NCBI GenBank assembly: GCA_965230665.1
Contig: CBDDLM010000004.1
Span: 1,860,001-1,924,000 of the forward strand
Direction of reading: 5' to 3'
Length of the DNA: 64,000 nt
From: JAGNRR01 sp965230665
GTDB taxonomy: Bacteria > Bacteroidota > Bacteroidia > Chitinophagales > Chitinophagaceae
The notes beneath the pieces are model-generated. The model was not told where the DNA came from and searched no databases. It saw nothing but the letters and a program-made list of their open reading frames with translations. Position 1 is the stretch's first letter. Each line of letters begins with the position of its first letter. Of the stretch, positions 36,544-45,414 are shown piece after piece. The position numbers were made by a program, and so were the translations under genes.

Positions 36544-37665
36544 ATGAGAAATATTTACACAGTATCTACTTTTCTATTTTTAATAAGCTTGTTTTCTTGT
36601 AAACAAGGTGCAGACAATAATATTACAGTGGATCTTGAAGGAATTCCAGCGCAGAAAATACTTCTTGAGGAGATTAAGGGTCCAGATTTTATTCGTATTG
36701 ATTCTGCAAAAATTAAAGAGGATAAGCCCTTTGGTTTGAACATTCAGTTGGGGCAAGAGCGCATGTTCCGCTTGAACTTTGAACAAGATAAATACATTAT
36801 GTTGGCACTGGAAAAAGGAGATCAACTTAAACTAACTGGAAATTGGGAAAAGATAGAAGACTACCAAGTTGAAGGTTCTGCGAAAAGTGCTATTGTAAAA
36901 AAACTAGTCGCTGGCACTCGGCAAAGTATCATTGATATTAGGACATACCAAAAGGTCTTTGAAAGTTTAAAGAAAAAAGGTGATCAAGAGAAACTTAAAC
37001 AAGCGCGGCAAGATTATCGAAAGAACAATCAAGCATTTATAGCATTTCTGAAGCAATTCGCCGATACCACTACAAGTGCTGTAGCGGCGCTTATGGCGGT
37101 AAATATCATCAATCCAAAGTTGGAGGCTCCTTTTGTAACTCAGTTTTACAGTGGTATCGATGAGCGCTTCCCGAATAATGAATTGGTTAAAATTTATCTC
37201 AAACGTTTTGTAGGGTCCCCTGGTATTTCCACTGCTCCTGTTGGTACAGGGTCGGGTAATCCAGCCGCAGACTTCTCTGGTATAACACCAGATGGTAAAA
37301 CGGTTAGTTTACAAGACTATAGAGGAAAATATGTATTGGTTGATTTTTGGGCTTCTTGGTGTGCACCTTGTCGGGCTGAAAATCCAAATGTAGTTAAGGC
37401 GTATGAGCAGTTCAAAGATAAAAACTTCGATATCTTAGCAGTAAGCTTAGATACGGACAAAGAAAACTGGAAAAAGGCCATTGCTAAAGATGAACTCATC
37501 TGGACACATGTTTGTGAGTTAAAAGGTTGGAGCAGTGCTATTGCACAGAAGTACAATGTAAATAGCATTCCTGCTAATTTCTTAATTGATCCTAATGGTT
37601 TTATTATAGCAAAAAACCTGAGAGGACCTGACCTCATGTTAAAATTGAAAGAAGTAATAAAGTAA
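36544..37665 (+). CDS. TlpA-like thioredoxin lipoprotein with DUF4369-type N-domain
   Basis: A 373-residue predicted lipoprotein (lipobox LISLFSC, Cys19). Residues about 25-120 resemble the DUF4369 beta domain common before TlpA-like folds in Bacteroidota. Residues 240-373 form an AhpC/TSA-TlpA thioredoxin domain with the active-site motif FWASWCAPCRAEN (Cys273, Cys276) and the cis-proline region NSIPANFLIDPNG. Such proteins reduce disulfides or supply electrons outside the inner membrane. It is co-transcribed with the SCO1 gene before it and pyrD 3 bases after it. Confidence 0.93.
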   Translation: MRNIYTVSTFLFLISLFSCKQGADNNITVDLEGIPAQKILLEEIKGPDFIRIDSAKIKEDKPFGLNIQLGQERMFRLNFEQDKYIMLALEKGDQLKLTGNWEKIEDYQVEGSAKSAIVKKLVAGTRQSIIDIRTYQKVFESLKKKGDQEKLKQARQDYRKNNQAFIAFLKQFADTTTSAVAALMAVNIINPKLEAPFVTQFYSGIDERFPNNELVKIYLKRFVGSPGISTAPVGTGSGNPAADFSGITPDGKTVSLQDYRGKYVLVDFWASWCAPCRAENPNVVKAYEQFKDKNFDILAVSLDTDKENWKKAIAKDELIWTHVCELKGWSSAIAQKYNVNSIPANFLIDPNGFIIAKNLRGPDLMLKLKEVIK

Positions 37666-37668
37666 GTA

Positions 37669-38694
37669 ATGTATAATCTCGTAAAAAAAATCCTCTTTCG
37701 TCAAGATCCAGAGGATGTGCACTATAAAGTCATGCGTTGGCTATCTAAGGCCTATAATTCTGGTCTTGGAAAAACTTTTTTACGAAGTAATTACTGCTTT
37801 AACCATCCTGATCTCGAACGTGAAGTTTTTGGATTAACATTCAAAAATCCAATAGGCTTAGCAGCAGGTTTTGACAAGGATGCTAAGTTCATAGATCAAC
37901 TTAGTTGTTTGGGTTTTGGTTTCATTGAGATTGGCACGGTTACACCAAAACCGCAAGATGGGAATGAACGTCCACGGCTTTTTCGTTTACCTGGAGATGC
38001 TGCGATTATAAATAGAATGGGCTTTAATAATGAAGGCGTGGCTGCGGCCGTAGAGCGCTTACGAGAGCGTAAATCTGACGTCATTATTGGTGGGAACATT
38101 GGTAAGAATAAAGTAACACCTAATGAAGAAGCTATTAACGACTACGATATTTGTTTTAGAGAGTTACATCCAGTGGTAGATTACTTTGTTGTAAATGTGA
38201 GCAGCCCAAATACGCCTAATCTCCGTGAACTACAGGAAAAAGAACCATTGAAAAAGCTATTACTCCATCTTCAGAATTTGAATTTAAGCTTTCCAACGCC
38301 TAAACCTATTTTACTAAAAATAGCCCCAGACCTTACAAACCAGCAGTTAGATGATGTATTGGAGATTCTTGAAGAAACTAAATTATCTGGTATTGTGGCT
38401 ACAAATACAACGATTGATAGAAATGTAATTAAAGCAACGCCCGAGGAAATGGAAGAAATTGGGGCTGGCGGATTAAGCGGAAAACCATTAAGGAAAAGAA
38501 GCACGGAAGTCGTAAAGTATATCAGCGAGAAAACACAGGGCAAACTTCCTATAATTGCTGTTGGTGGGATTTTTACCGCTGATGATGCACAAGAGAAGTT
38601 AGATGCTGGTGCTAGTTTGGTTCAAGTATATACAGGCTTTATATACGAAGGTCCAGGGCTTGCAAAAAACATTTGTAAAGCCTTAATTTCATAA
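37669..38694 (+). CDS. pyrD: Quinone-dependent dihydroorotate dehydrogenase
   Basis: A 341-residue class 2 enzyme oxidising dihydroorotate to orotate with quinone in pyrimidine synthesis. The N-terminal helix extension (MYNLVKKILFRQDPEDVHYK) is the membrane-association segment of class 2 enzymes. FMN and substrate motifs are GLAAGFDKDAKF, NVSSPNTPNLRELQ (with Ser as catalytic base), GGLSGKPLRKRS and AVGGIFTADDA. It starts 3 bases after the TlpA-like gene; operon order looks accidental rather than functional. Confidence 0.97.
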   Translation: MYNLVKKILFRQDPEDVHYKVMRWLSKAYNSGLGKTFLRSNYCFNHPDLEREVFGLTFKNPIGLAAGFDKDAKFIDQLSCLGFGFIEIGTVTPKPQDGNERPRLFRLPGDAAIINRMGFNNEGVAAAVERLRERKSDVIIGGNIGKNKVTPNEEAINDYDICFRELHPVVDYFVVNVSSPNTPNLRELQEKEPLKKLLLHLQNLNLSFPTPKPILLKIAPDLTNQQLDDVLEILEETKLSGIVATNTTIDRNVIKATPEEMEEIGAGGLSGKPLRKRSTEVVKYISEKTQGKLPIIAVGGIFTADDAQEKLDAGASLVQVYTGFIYEGPGLAKNICKALIS

Positions 38695-38738
38695 CAGTTC
38701 CAGAAGTCTGAATCTAACTTAGAATTGTAAGAAAGGGT

Positions 38739-40472
38739 CTAAGGATTTGCAGCCGGACGATTTAAGGACTGATAAACTACAAACGCTTGATCTTCATCTT
38801 TATATTCATATAAGATGGTATGTTCAGGTTGCGATTGGTATTGAGCGGCACTTATAACAAAACAATTCCCTTCAAAATTCTCTGCTAGGGTATACCGTGT
38901 ACTTTTCTTATCATTTGTACTAAAATAGATCTCCCGACCTACTATTTTATGATGGTATAAAATACTAGGTACAAAGTAGTCAAACGTACCATCTAAATCA
39001 TAGTATTGTTTAATACCTCTCCGTTGGAATACTTGTGCAATCTCAAAAGCCGCTTTATCTCTACGGGCGCTCCAATCAAAAAAAGTATGGGTTGTAGAAA
39101 TGTAGTTAAATCCTAAAACCATAAATACACTTAGTGCGAATAATGCTTTAGTGCCAAATTGATTGTACGCAAGCTCTAGAAATATGAGCAATGTGAAAAG
39201 ATAGGCAAATAATTGAAAGCCCAAGGCGCGCGCCGGGAGGTAAATCTGAAGGAGCAAGGGCAAACAAAAGGGTAATAGGAGCAACCCTATATTTAAGATA
39301 AGCAGTTTTCTTCTTTTCGATAGGAAGAAAAGAACAGCGTTAAGAGTCAAAAAGATATAGGAACCTATATAATAGCCTATCTGATTCTTTGAATTCAATG
39401 CGACCTTATTGAAATAGGCTGTCCAGTCAAGTGTATTGATGTTATAGTTAGAATGAATACCCAAGCTCATACCAGTTCCCAAGATCATAGGTAAGTATAG
39501 CATTAAGCTTCCTATGGCAATACCGAAAATTACCCAAAGAATCTGCCTGATGGCATCTCTCCTTTTTATTTTATTCGCAGAAATGAGATAAATAAGAAAA
39601 AGAACGGCAATAAAAATAGGGAAGCTTATCATAGCATAACAACCTAATGATCCAATAATTGAAAGGATAAAGCGATCTGTTCTAGACCATTCGCCTATTT
39701 TTTTTACTAAAAAGTAATAGAGCATTAAAAGTGCAAAAAAAAGAGCGAGCATAACACCTCGTGCAAACAACATATAAAATACCGTTGTTGGTAATACCGA
39801 GAATAATGCTCCAGAAGCAAGTGCTAACTTTTCATTTTTAAAGAACTGTTTGCACAGCACAAATACCAATAGAATATTGAACGTGCCGATGAAGACATTG
39901 GGCAAGCGCATACAGAATGTGTTATCCGGCAAAAACTTGAGCGTGATAAAGCTAAGTATATTGTGTAAAGGATAGTTATTATAGGCAAATACACTTGTCC
40001 AGAGATTCGTACTTAAAAAATAATTGTAGTTCCAGCATTCATCATATTGAGGATAGAAATAAAGTACGAAAAAAAGAGAACGCACAAGTACGGTCAGCAC
40101 AACAAGCAGAAGTACTAGTTTTGTTACTCTTTGACATTCAGCAATCTTTTTACGTAATAAAAGAAAAGCATTCTTTACGGAACGTAGCCCATCAGTTAAG
40201 ATAGATACTATATAGTCTTTTCGAAATATTATAAGAACGAGAAGTGCAAACAGAAGAGGTGCGGCTAAGTAGCTCAATTGTTGTAGGAGGTCGTGTTTTT
40301 CCCTCGTAAAGTATTGTTCTTCGAGCAGTTTTTTAAGATCGGGACGTTGCAATTGCTCTATACTTATACGAATAATGTCGTCGTAACTGGAGGTCATGAA
40401 CCAAACTACACCAGCCATGATGGCCGTGAGCAATAAAATAATAGTGAACCAAATACCTTTAGCAAACTTCAT
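38739..40472 (-). CDS. Membrane glycosyltransferase, ArnT/PMT-like (GT-C)
   Basis: A 577-residue protein with about twelve membrane spans and a soluble C-terminal part of about 110 residues. After the second hydrophobic stretch the loop FYPQYDECWNYNYFL carries the acidic Asp-Glu pair characteristic of GT-C glycosyltransferases such as ArnT and PMT, with a later NNYPLHNI loop also like that family. The likely donor is a polyprenyl-phosphate sugar; the acceptor is unknown. It overlaps the aminotransferase gene upstream by 14 bases, so the pair is co-transcribed. Confidence 0.8.
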   Translation of the reverse strand: MKFAKGIWFTIILLLTAIMAGVVWFMTSSYDDIIRISIEQLQRPDLKKLLEEQYFTREKHDLLQQLSYLAAPLLFALLVLIIFRKDYIVSILTDGLRSVKNAFLLLRKKIAECQRVTKLVLLLVVLTVLVRSLFFVLYFYPQYDECWNYNYFLSTNLWTSVFAYNNYPLHNILSFITLKFLPDNTFCMRLPNVFIGTFNILLVFVLCKQFFKNEKLALASGALFSVLPTTVFYMLFARGVMLALFFALLMLYYFLVKKIGEWSRTDRFILSIIGSLGCYAMISFPIFIAVLFLIYLISANKIKRRDAIRQILWVIFGIAIGSLMLYLPMILGTGMSLGIHSNYNINTLDWTAYFNKVALNSKNQIGYYIGSYIFLTLNAVLFFLSKRRKLLILNIGLLLLPFCLPLLLQIYLPARALGFQLFAYLFTLLIFLELAYNQFGTKALFALSVFMVLGFNYISTTHTFFDWSARRDKAAFEIAQVFQRRGIKQYYDLDGTFDYFVPSILYHHKIVGREIYFSTNDKKSTRYTLAENFEGNCFVISAAQYQSQPEHTILYEYKDEDQAFVVYQSLNRPAANP

Positions 40473-41661
40473 GCATTACTTCTTCGATTGACTGAACAAT
40501 TATACGACATGCTTCCAAGATCTCGGACTCACTAATCACCAGTGGAGGAGCTATACGTAGCGCATGATCGGCAAAAAGAAACCAATCAGTAAATACACCA
40601 TTTAGAATACAGCGATCAATTATTTTTTTATTGATTTCGTAATTCTCGAAATGAACAGCAATAAGTAGTCCATAGGCAGAGATTTTTTTAATTACATTAT
40701 GCTTTAGGTTCTGTTGAAATAATAGTGTTTTATTATGAACAAAATCCGGGTCTTCTTCAAAAAGTTCTTGAATAATTTTTAAACCTTCCAGACCTGCGGC
40801 ACAACAAACGGGATGCCCTCCGAAGGTTGTAATATGCCCTAATACTGGGTTTGTGCTAAAGCAATCCATAATGCTCTTATCAGCAACAAATGCGCCCAGC
40901 GGCATCCCTCCTCCTATAGCTTTACCCAGTAAAACGATATCAGGTGTAACGCCAAGTCTATTCATGGCGAAGAGATCACCACAACGTCCAAAACCAGTTT
41001 GAATTTCATCAAAGATTAAAAGAGTACTGGTAGTATTACACTTTTCACGAAGCGTATTAAACCATTGCGCAGGTGCTTCATGAATACCTGCTTCGCTTTG
41101 CATCGGTTCTAAAATAACACATGCCGTTTTTTGATCAATTGCATCTACTGCTTCCTGACTGCCATAATCATATTGAAATACATCGGGCAACAAGGGGCGG
41201 TACGCTTGTTGCCAATATTCACTGCCCATTACACTTAGCGCTCCTTGAGTACTACCATGGTATGATTTTTTAAATGAGATAATTTTACTTCTTCCAGTAT
41301 AGCGCTTGGCTAGTTTCATTGCACCTTCGGTTGCCTCACTACCACTATTTGTAAAATACACTGCATTGAGATTAGCCGGTAGTACATCACTCAGTGCTTT
41401 TGCATAATGAACTTGAGGGGATAAGACCGATTCACCGTAGACCATCACATGCATATAATCGTCCACTTGCTTTTTAACAGCAGCCTTTATACGTTCATGA
41501 CCGTGGCCCAAATTACACACACTAATTCCTCCAATCAGATCAATGAATTGCTTACCTTGCTGGTTATACAAGTAGCAGCCTTCAGCTTTAGATACCTCAA
41601 AAGCCAATGGAGTAGTAGATGTTTGCCCAACATGTTTTAAGAATAATTCGCGCTGCGTCAT
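40459..41661 (-). CDS. Class III PLP-dependent aminotransferase
   Basis: A 400-residue aminotransferase of the acetylornithine/ornithine/GABA family. Visible motifs are YFTNSGSEATEGAMKLAKRY, LLIFDEIQTGFGRCG (PLP-binding Asp) and LLGKAIGGGMPLGAFV with the Schiff-base lysine. The exact amino donor is undecided from sequence. It is the first gene of a two-gene minus unit with the GT-C protein. A TAGTTTTG promoter element lies 20 bases upstream of the ATG. Confidence 0.93.
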   Translation of the reverse strand: MTQRELFLKHVGQTSTTPLAFEVSKAEGCYLYNQQGKQFIDLIGGISVCNLGHGHERIKAAVKKQVDDYMHVMVYGESVLSPQVHYAKALSDVLPANLNAVYFTNSGSEATEGAMKLAKRYTGRSKIISFKKSYHGSTQGALSVMGSEYWQQAYRPLLPDVFQYDYGSQEAVDAIDQKTACVILEPMQSEAGIHEAPAQWFNTLREKCNTTSTLLIFDEIQTGFGRCGDLFAMNRLGVTPDIVLLGKAIGGGMPLGAFVADKSIMDCFSTNPVLGHITTFGGHPVCCAAGLEGLKIIQELFEEDPDFVHNKTLLFQQNLKHNVIKKISAYGLLIAVHFENYEINKKIIDRCILNGVFTDWFLFADHALRIAPPLVISESEILEACRIIVQSIEEVMHEVC

Positions 41662-41680
41662 AGAGTTGGTAAATTAAGAT

Positions 41681-41688
41681 CAAAACTA
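41681..41688 (-). promoter_or_regulatory. -7 element of the aminotransferase unit
   Basis: Read on the minus strand, TAGTTTTG matches TAnnTTTG and lies 19 bases before the ATG at 41661. Confidence 0.5.
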
Positions 41689-41835
41689 AGTTTATATCAA
41701 ATGATTGGCTAATATGAGCTCTATTTTTACACAAAACACATATTTATTATAATATATGTATATGATTTTGTTTCAACTTAATGTATAGGAAAAATAGTTA
41801 TAAGTCACTGTTTTAGGGGGGTCCAGCCAAAAAAT

Positions 41836-41850
41836 TGGCATGGCAATTGC
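41836..41850 (+). promoter_or_regulatory. Sigma-54 type -24/-12 promoter
   Basis: TGGCATGGCAATTGC matches the sigma-54 consensus TGGCAC-N5-TTGC except for T in place of C at one position. The invariant GG and GC are 12 bases apart, the required spacing. The small-protein ATG lies 32 bases after it, so transcription would start about 20 bases before the ATG. This is unlike the TAnnTTTG elements elsewhere in the window. Confidence 0.7.
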
Positions 41851-41881
41851 GTTATTCTTACTGAACCCTAAAACTTAAATT

Positions 41882-42112
41882 ATGAAAAACGCAAAAATTC
41901 AGCTCAAGAAAGTCATGATGAAAACAACGCAGTTCATGCTTAATATCGAGACTAATTCTTCCGAAAGAATACCAGAGTGGTATGATCAAATGGCTCTTTC
42001 AGCTTCTCATAATGGGTTGAATAATTCTTTATATGAGTCGCTACTCAATAAATTGAGCTTGTATATCTACAAAGAATACGGTTCGTCTGCAGCAAAGTTT
42101 TTATTGAACTAG
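41882..42112 (+). CDS. Small protein of unknown function under a sigma-54 promoter
   Basis: A 76-residue protein I do not recognise. It starts MKNAKIQLKKVMMKTTQFML, an amphipathic basic helix without a signal cleavage site, and has a central polar part with SSERIPEWYDQMAL and a C-terminal helix NNSLYESLLNKLSLYIYKEY. No Cys pair or metal site is visible. It is followed by the gamma-carbonic-anhydrase-like gene, which has its own promoter element 7 bases after this stop. The sigma-54 type promoter implies activator-dependent, conditional expression. Coding character is supported by its plausible composition and clean promoter; function is open. Confidence 0.7.
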   Translation: MKNAKIQLKKVMMKTTQFMLNIETNSSERIPEWYDQMALSASHNGLNNSLYESLLNKLSLYIYKEYGSSAAKFLLN

Positions 42113-42119
42113 GCTGTCG

Positions 42120-42127
42120 TATTTTCG
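42120..42127 (+). promoter_or_regulatory. -7 element before the carbonic-anhydrase-like gene
   Basis: TATTTTCG is a TAnnTTTG variant with the T-to-C change also seen at 13565 and 49718. It ends 18 bases before the ATG at 42146. Confidence 0.4.
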
Positions 42128-42145
42128 CAAGAAAATAGCGACTAT

Positions 42146-42664
42146 ATGCCAACTATTTTACCAGTAAAGGGAATTCACCCTAAAGTTCCAAATTCTTGTT
42201 TTGTTGCCCCTAATGCAACCATTGTAGGTGATGTTGAGATGGGATCAGATTGCAGCATTTGGTTTAATGCGGTTTTGAGAGGTGATGTGAATAGTATTCG
42301 GATGGGTAACAAAGTCAATATTCAAGATGGTGCCGTAGTACATTGCACTTTTGAGAAGACTAAGACTATTTTAGGCAACAATGTTTCCGTTGGTCATAAT
42401 GCAATTGTACATGGTTGTACTATTGAAGACGATGTGCTTATTGGCATGGGTGCTATCATAATGGATGATGTCCTAATAAAATCTAATACAATTATTGCTG
42501 CGGGAGCGGTTGTGTTAGAAAATACAATTTGTGAGAACAATAGTATTTATGCAGGCGTACCCGCTAAACGGATTAAGAGCATCTCTAAAGAATTATCCGA
42601 AGGAGAGATTAAACGGATTGCGAATAATTATGTAAAATATAGCTCTTGGTTCAAGGTGCAGTAG
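42146..42664 (+). CDS. Gamma-carbonic anhydrase family protein
   Basis: A 172-residue left-handed beta-helix hexapeptide-repeat protein. The repeats run from PNATIVGDVEMGSDCSIWFN through GVPAKRIKSI, with candidate metal-binding histidines at VVHCTFEK, VGHNAIVHGC. Members of this family can be zinc or iron carbonic anhydrases, or acyltransferase-like proteins with no known activity (PaaY/YrdA type). The C-terminal helix IKRIANNYVKYSSWF is typical of YrdA-like proteins. It ends 3 bases before the convergent membrane-protein gene. Confidence 0.88.
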   Translation: MPTILPVKGIHPKVPNSCFVAPNATIVGDVEMGSDCSIWFNAVLRGDVNSIRMGNKVNIQDGAVVHCTFEKTKTILGNNVSVGHNAIVHGCTIEDDVLIGMGAIIMDDVLIKSNTIIAAGAVVLENTICENNSIYAGVPAKRIKSISKELSEGEIKRIANNYVKYSSWFKVQ

Positions 42665-42667
42665 TGA

Positions 42668-44383
42668 TTACTCATCTCTTAGCACACATATCGTAGTACC
42701 TTCCGTAGTATTTTTTTGCAATACCCTATGCCCAAAGTATTTTTCTACAAATGGGAGAAAACGTTCTTCATTATTCGAAATGACGATATAGTGGAGCTTA
42801 AACTTTTTAATAAAATGGTCCACCTGCTTTTGATGCAACAAGTCTTTTATAGGTTCTTGTTTTGATAAATCTAATATTGCTTTCATTACAGGGTCCTCTA
42901 GGTGCTTAGTACGTAGTTCATCGGTTATACGGGAAATATATCCTCCAATAAGTTTGTGTTTATGAATCGTTTGATAGTATAGTTGATTACTCTCAAAATT
43001 CCCTGTAGCAATATTCCCATCATTAATACCAGTAGGCAAGGGTAGTACATTCCCTTGGGGTAAAGATGCTAATTGATTCACCCATTGTGGGATATTGTTT
43101 TTGTGAGCCTTTCCTATTGGGTTTTGTTTAAATTCAATGAAGCATAGCAGAATTAGAATAATTGGAAGAGTATCTTTTAGTATTTTTTTTGAGGCCAATA
43201 CGTATTGCGCCACGCTAAACGTAAATACTGGAAAAAATAAAGCAAACATTAAAATGAACCGATCCGGGATTCGTACATTATTGATAACAGGTATAAAATG
43301 ATAGAGCGAGGTAGGCATAAACCCAAACTCGTCAGTGAAAATAAGAATTTTTGGACTGGTCAGCATAAAGAAAAAAAGCGACAAGAATCCAAGAACCTCG
43401 AATGCTGAGCACTTTTCTTTTTTAAGCAAGTATAGAATACTGATACCTAGGAAGAAGAGAGGTAGTATATATCCAATAAAACAATCGCTATGTTTGAGTG
43501 ATAGTCTTTTATACTGTTCATATAAACCTGGAGTTGCCCAATGATAGAGTGTATTATTCCAATTGGGAGTTACAAATTTACCCATATCATCCGTCCACCA
43601 GAATGCACCGTGATGCTCTATACCTAATTTTGATAGATACGGGACAAGATATGTTGAAAGAATCGTAAGTAAAACCAACAGACACCAGCGCATCCACTTA
43701 TTTGGAATCAACCTAAAAACAAAATAATAAATGAAGTAACCCGCAACAAAAAACAGCAGGAAGACCGTATAAACATAAGAAGATGCAATACTTAGTACGC
43801 CTAATAATAAAAGAGTCAGTAGATGTCTGATCTTAAACTTTGAAAACAGTTTTTCCGTGCTGTTTAATGGGAAGTTTCGAAAAAAGGCAAGTACAAAAAA
43901 AGGTATGATAGCCGTTTGTTGTAAATTGTAATGTCCACTATAATGGAAGAATTTGTATGGAATAAATGCAAAAATGAATCCAACAAGAAAGGCCCATATC
44001 CAATTTAGTTTAAAATAACGTGCTAAAAGAAACGCTCCTAATCCGGAGAAAATATAGTGTAACCAAATAACAAGATTAATGCCTAAAAAAGAGTTTCCGA
44101 CTAGGTAAGCTGTTCCTGACATTAAGTGAGAGTAGGTATGATATTGTAGACTTGTTCCAAAAGGAGTATATAAAAGATCCGTAGAGAAGTATTCTTGCCG
44201 ACCAGCCATCCATTCTCCAAAATGATGTGCGTTCCATAAAAACTGAGACATGTCACCATTGATATTACCCGGCAGTTCCTGATGAAAATTCCATGGGTAA
44301 CTTCCTGAATAAATGAAATAGACCACGCTATATGCTAGAAGCAAAAGAATATAAATTAACCACTTATTCTGTAATCGTACCAT
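42668..44383 (-). CDS. Multi-pass membrane protein, GT-C-like
   Basis: A 571-residue protein with about ten membrane spans and a soluble C-terminal tail (about 430-571). After the first span, PGNINGDMSQFLWNAHHF places an Asp in the first outer loop, as in GT-C glycosyltransferases, and resembles uncharacterised bacterial membrane proteins of that type. Enzymatic assignment is inference. It follows rsgA by 3 bases on the same strand and is likely read from the rsgA promoter. Confidence 0.65.
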   Translation of the reverse strand: MVRLQNKWLIYILLLLAYSVVYFIYSGSYPWNFHQELPGNINGDMSQFLWNAHHFGEWMAGRQEYFSTDLLYTPFGTSLQYHTYSHLMSGTAYLVGNSFLGINLVIWLHYIFSGLGAFLLARYFKLNWIWAFLVGFIFAFIPYKFFHYSGHYNLQQTAIIPFFVLAFFRNFPLNSTEKLFSKFKIRHLLTLLLLGVLSIASSYVYTVFLLFFVAGYFIYYFVFRLIPNKWMRWCLLVLLTILSTYLVPYLSKLGIEHHGAFWWTDDMGKFVTPNWNNTLYHWATPGLYEQYKRLSLKHSDCFIGYILPLFFLGISILYLLKKEKCSAFEVLGFLSLFFFMLTSPKILIFTDEFGFMPTSLYHFIPVINNVRIPDRFILMFALFFPVFTFSVAQYVLASKKILKDTLPIILILLCFIEFKQNPIGKAHKNNIPQWVNQLASLPQGNVLPLPTGINDGNIATGNFESNQLYYQTIHKHKLIGGYISRITDELRTKHLEDPVMKAILDLSKQEPIKDLLHQKQVDHFIKKFKLHYIVISNNEERFLPFVEKYFGHRVLQKNTTEGTTICVLRDE

Positions 44384-44386
44384 ATA

Positions 44387-45301
44387 CTAATAGCTTCCTA
44401 AAATAGCCAAATAATTACCAAAACGCTCTTCATTGATTTTTCCATCTATGACAGCTTCTTGAATCGCACATTTGGGTTCATTTAAATGAAGACAGTTATT
44501 AAACTTACATTCCTGTAGTCGATCGCGCATTTCTGGGAAATACCCACTGAGTTCTTCTTTTTCAATATCTACAATACCAAGTTCACGAATGCCAGGTGTG
44601 TCAATTAGTTTGCTTATATCATCTAGGTCGTGCATTTCTGCAAAAGTTGTCGTGTGCATCCCTTTGCCGCTCCATTCACTCACTTCTTTTACTTTTAGTT
44701 GTTTTGATGGCATTAGAACATTGATTAAGGAAGATTTACCTACACCAGAATGTCCACTGATAAGCGTTTTTTTGCTAGAGAGCACTGCTCGTATCGATTC
44801 CATCCCAGTTTGTTCTTTTGCAGAAAAGAGTAAGATTTGATAACCTATATTTTCATATAGTTTTTTTAAATGATGATATCGATGCATCTCCTCTTCACCG
44901 TACAAATCACTTTTATTAAAAGCGATAATAGCTGGTATGTGATAGGCCTCACAACTCACCAAAAAACGATCAATAAAACCACTAGAAGTTTTTGGGTTTT
45001 TGAGGGTTGCAACTAATAAGCTTTGATCTAGATTAGAAGCTATAATATGTTTCAAATGTCTATTTTGAGGTGAGACGCGGGCCACATAATTTGCGCGGGA
45101 CTGAATCTCATAAATCATTCCCGTTTCTTCCGTTTTATCCTCAATATCAAAATGAACGATGTCTCCTACCGCAATAGGATTAGATGATCGAATACTTTCA
45201 TCCAATTTGAACTTCCCCTTTAAGCGACATCTCCAAAAATCACCTTTTAGGTCACGAACATCATACCAACTTCCAGTACTTCTGTATACTAATCCTTCCA
45301 A
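44387..45301 (-). CDS. rsgA: Ribosome small-subunit-dependent GTPase RsgA
   Basis: A 304-residue circularly permuted GTPase that checks late 30S assembly. An N-terminal OB-fold is followed by the permuted G domain with G4 IAFNKSDL before G1 GHSGVGKSSLINVL and G3 DTPGIRELGI. The C-terminal zinc finger is CKFNNCLHLNEPKCAI (Cys-Cys-His-Cys). It heads a minus-strand unit with the membrane gene. The TACCTTTG promoter element ends 13 bases before its ATG. Confidence 0.97.
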   Translation of the reverse strand: MEGLVYRSTGSWYDVRDLKGDFWRCRLKGKFKLDESIRSSNPIAVGDIVHFDIEDKTEETGMIYEIQSRANYVARVSPQNRHLKHIIASNLDQSLLVATLKNPKTSSGFIDRFLVSCEAYHIPAIIAFNKSDLYGEEEMHRYHHLKKLYENIGYQILLFSAKEQTGMESIRAVLSSKKTLISGHSGVGKSSLINVLMPSKQLKVKEVSEWSGKGMHTTTFAEMHDLDDISKLIDTPGIRELGIVDIEKEELSGYFPEMRDRLQECKFNNCLHLNEPKCAIQEAVIDGKINEERFGNYLAILGSY

Positions 45302-45314
45302 AAAAAAGTTTAGA

Positions 45315-45322
45315 CAAAGGTA
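45315..45322 (-). promoter_or_regulatory. -7 element of rsgA
   Basis: Read on the minus strand, TACCTTTG matches TAnnTTTG exactly and ends 13 bases before the rsgA ATG. Confidence 0.6.
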
Positions 45323-45414
45323 GTTTAGAAAAATGTCTACGCTTAATCTGGTTTAATAATTTAGTAATACTATAATTATGAGAACATCACTTCTTTTTAT
45401 AACTTAAAGGCAAA

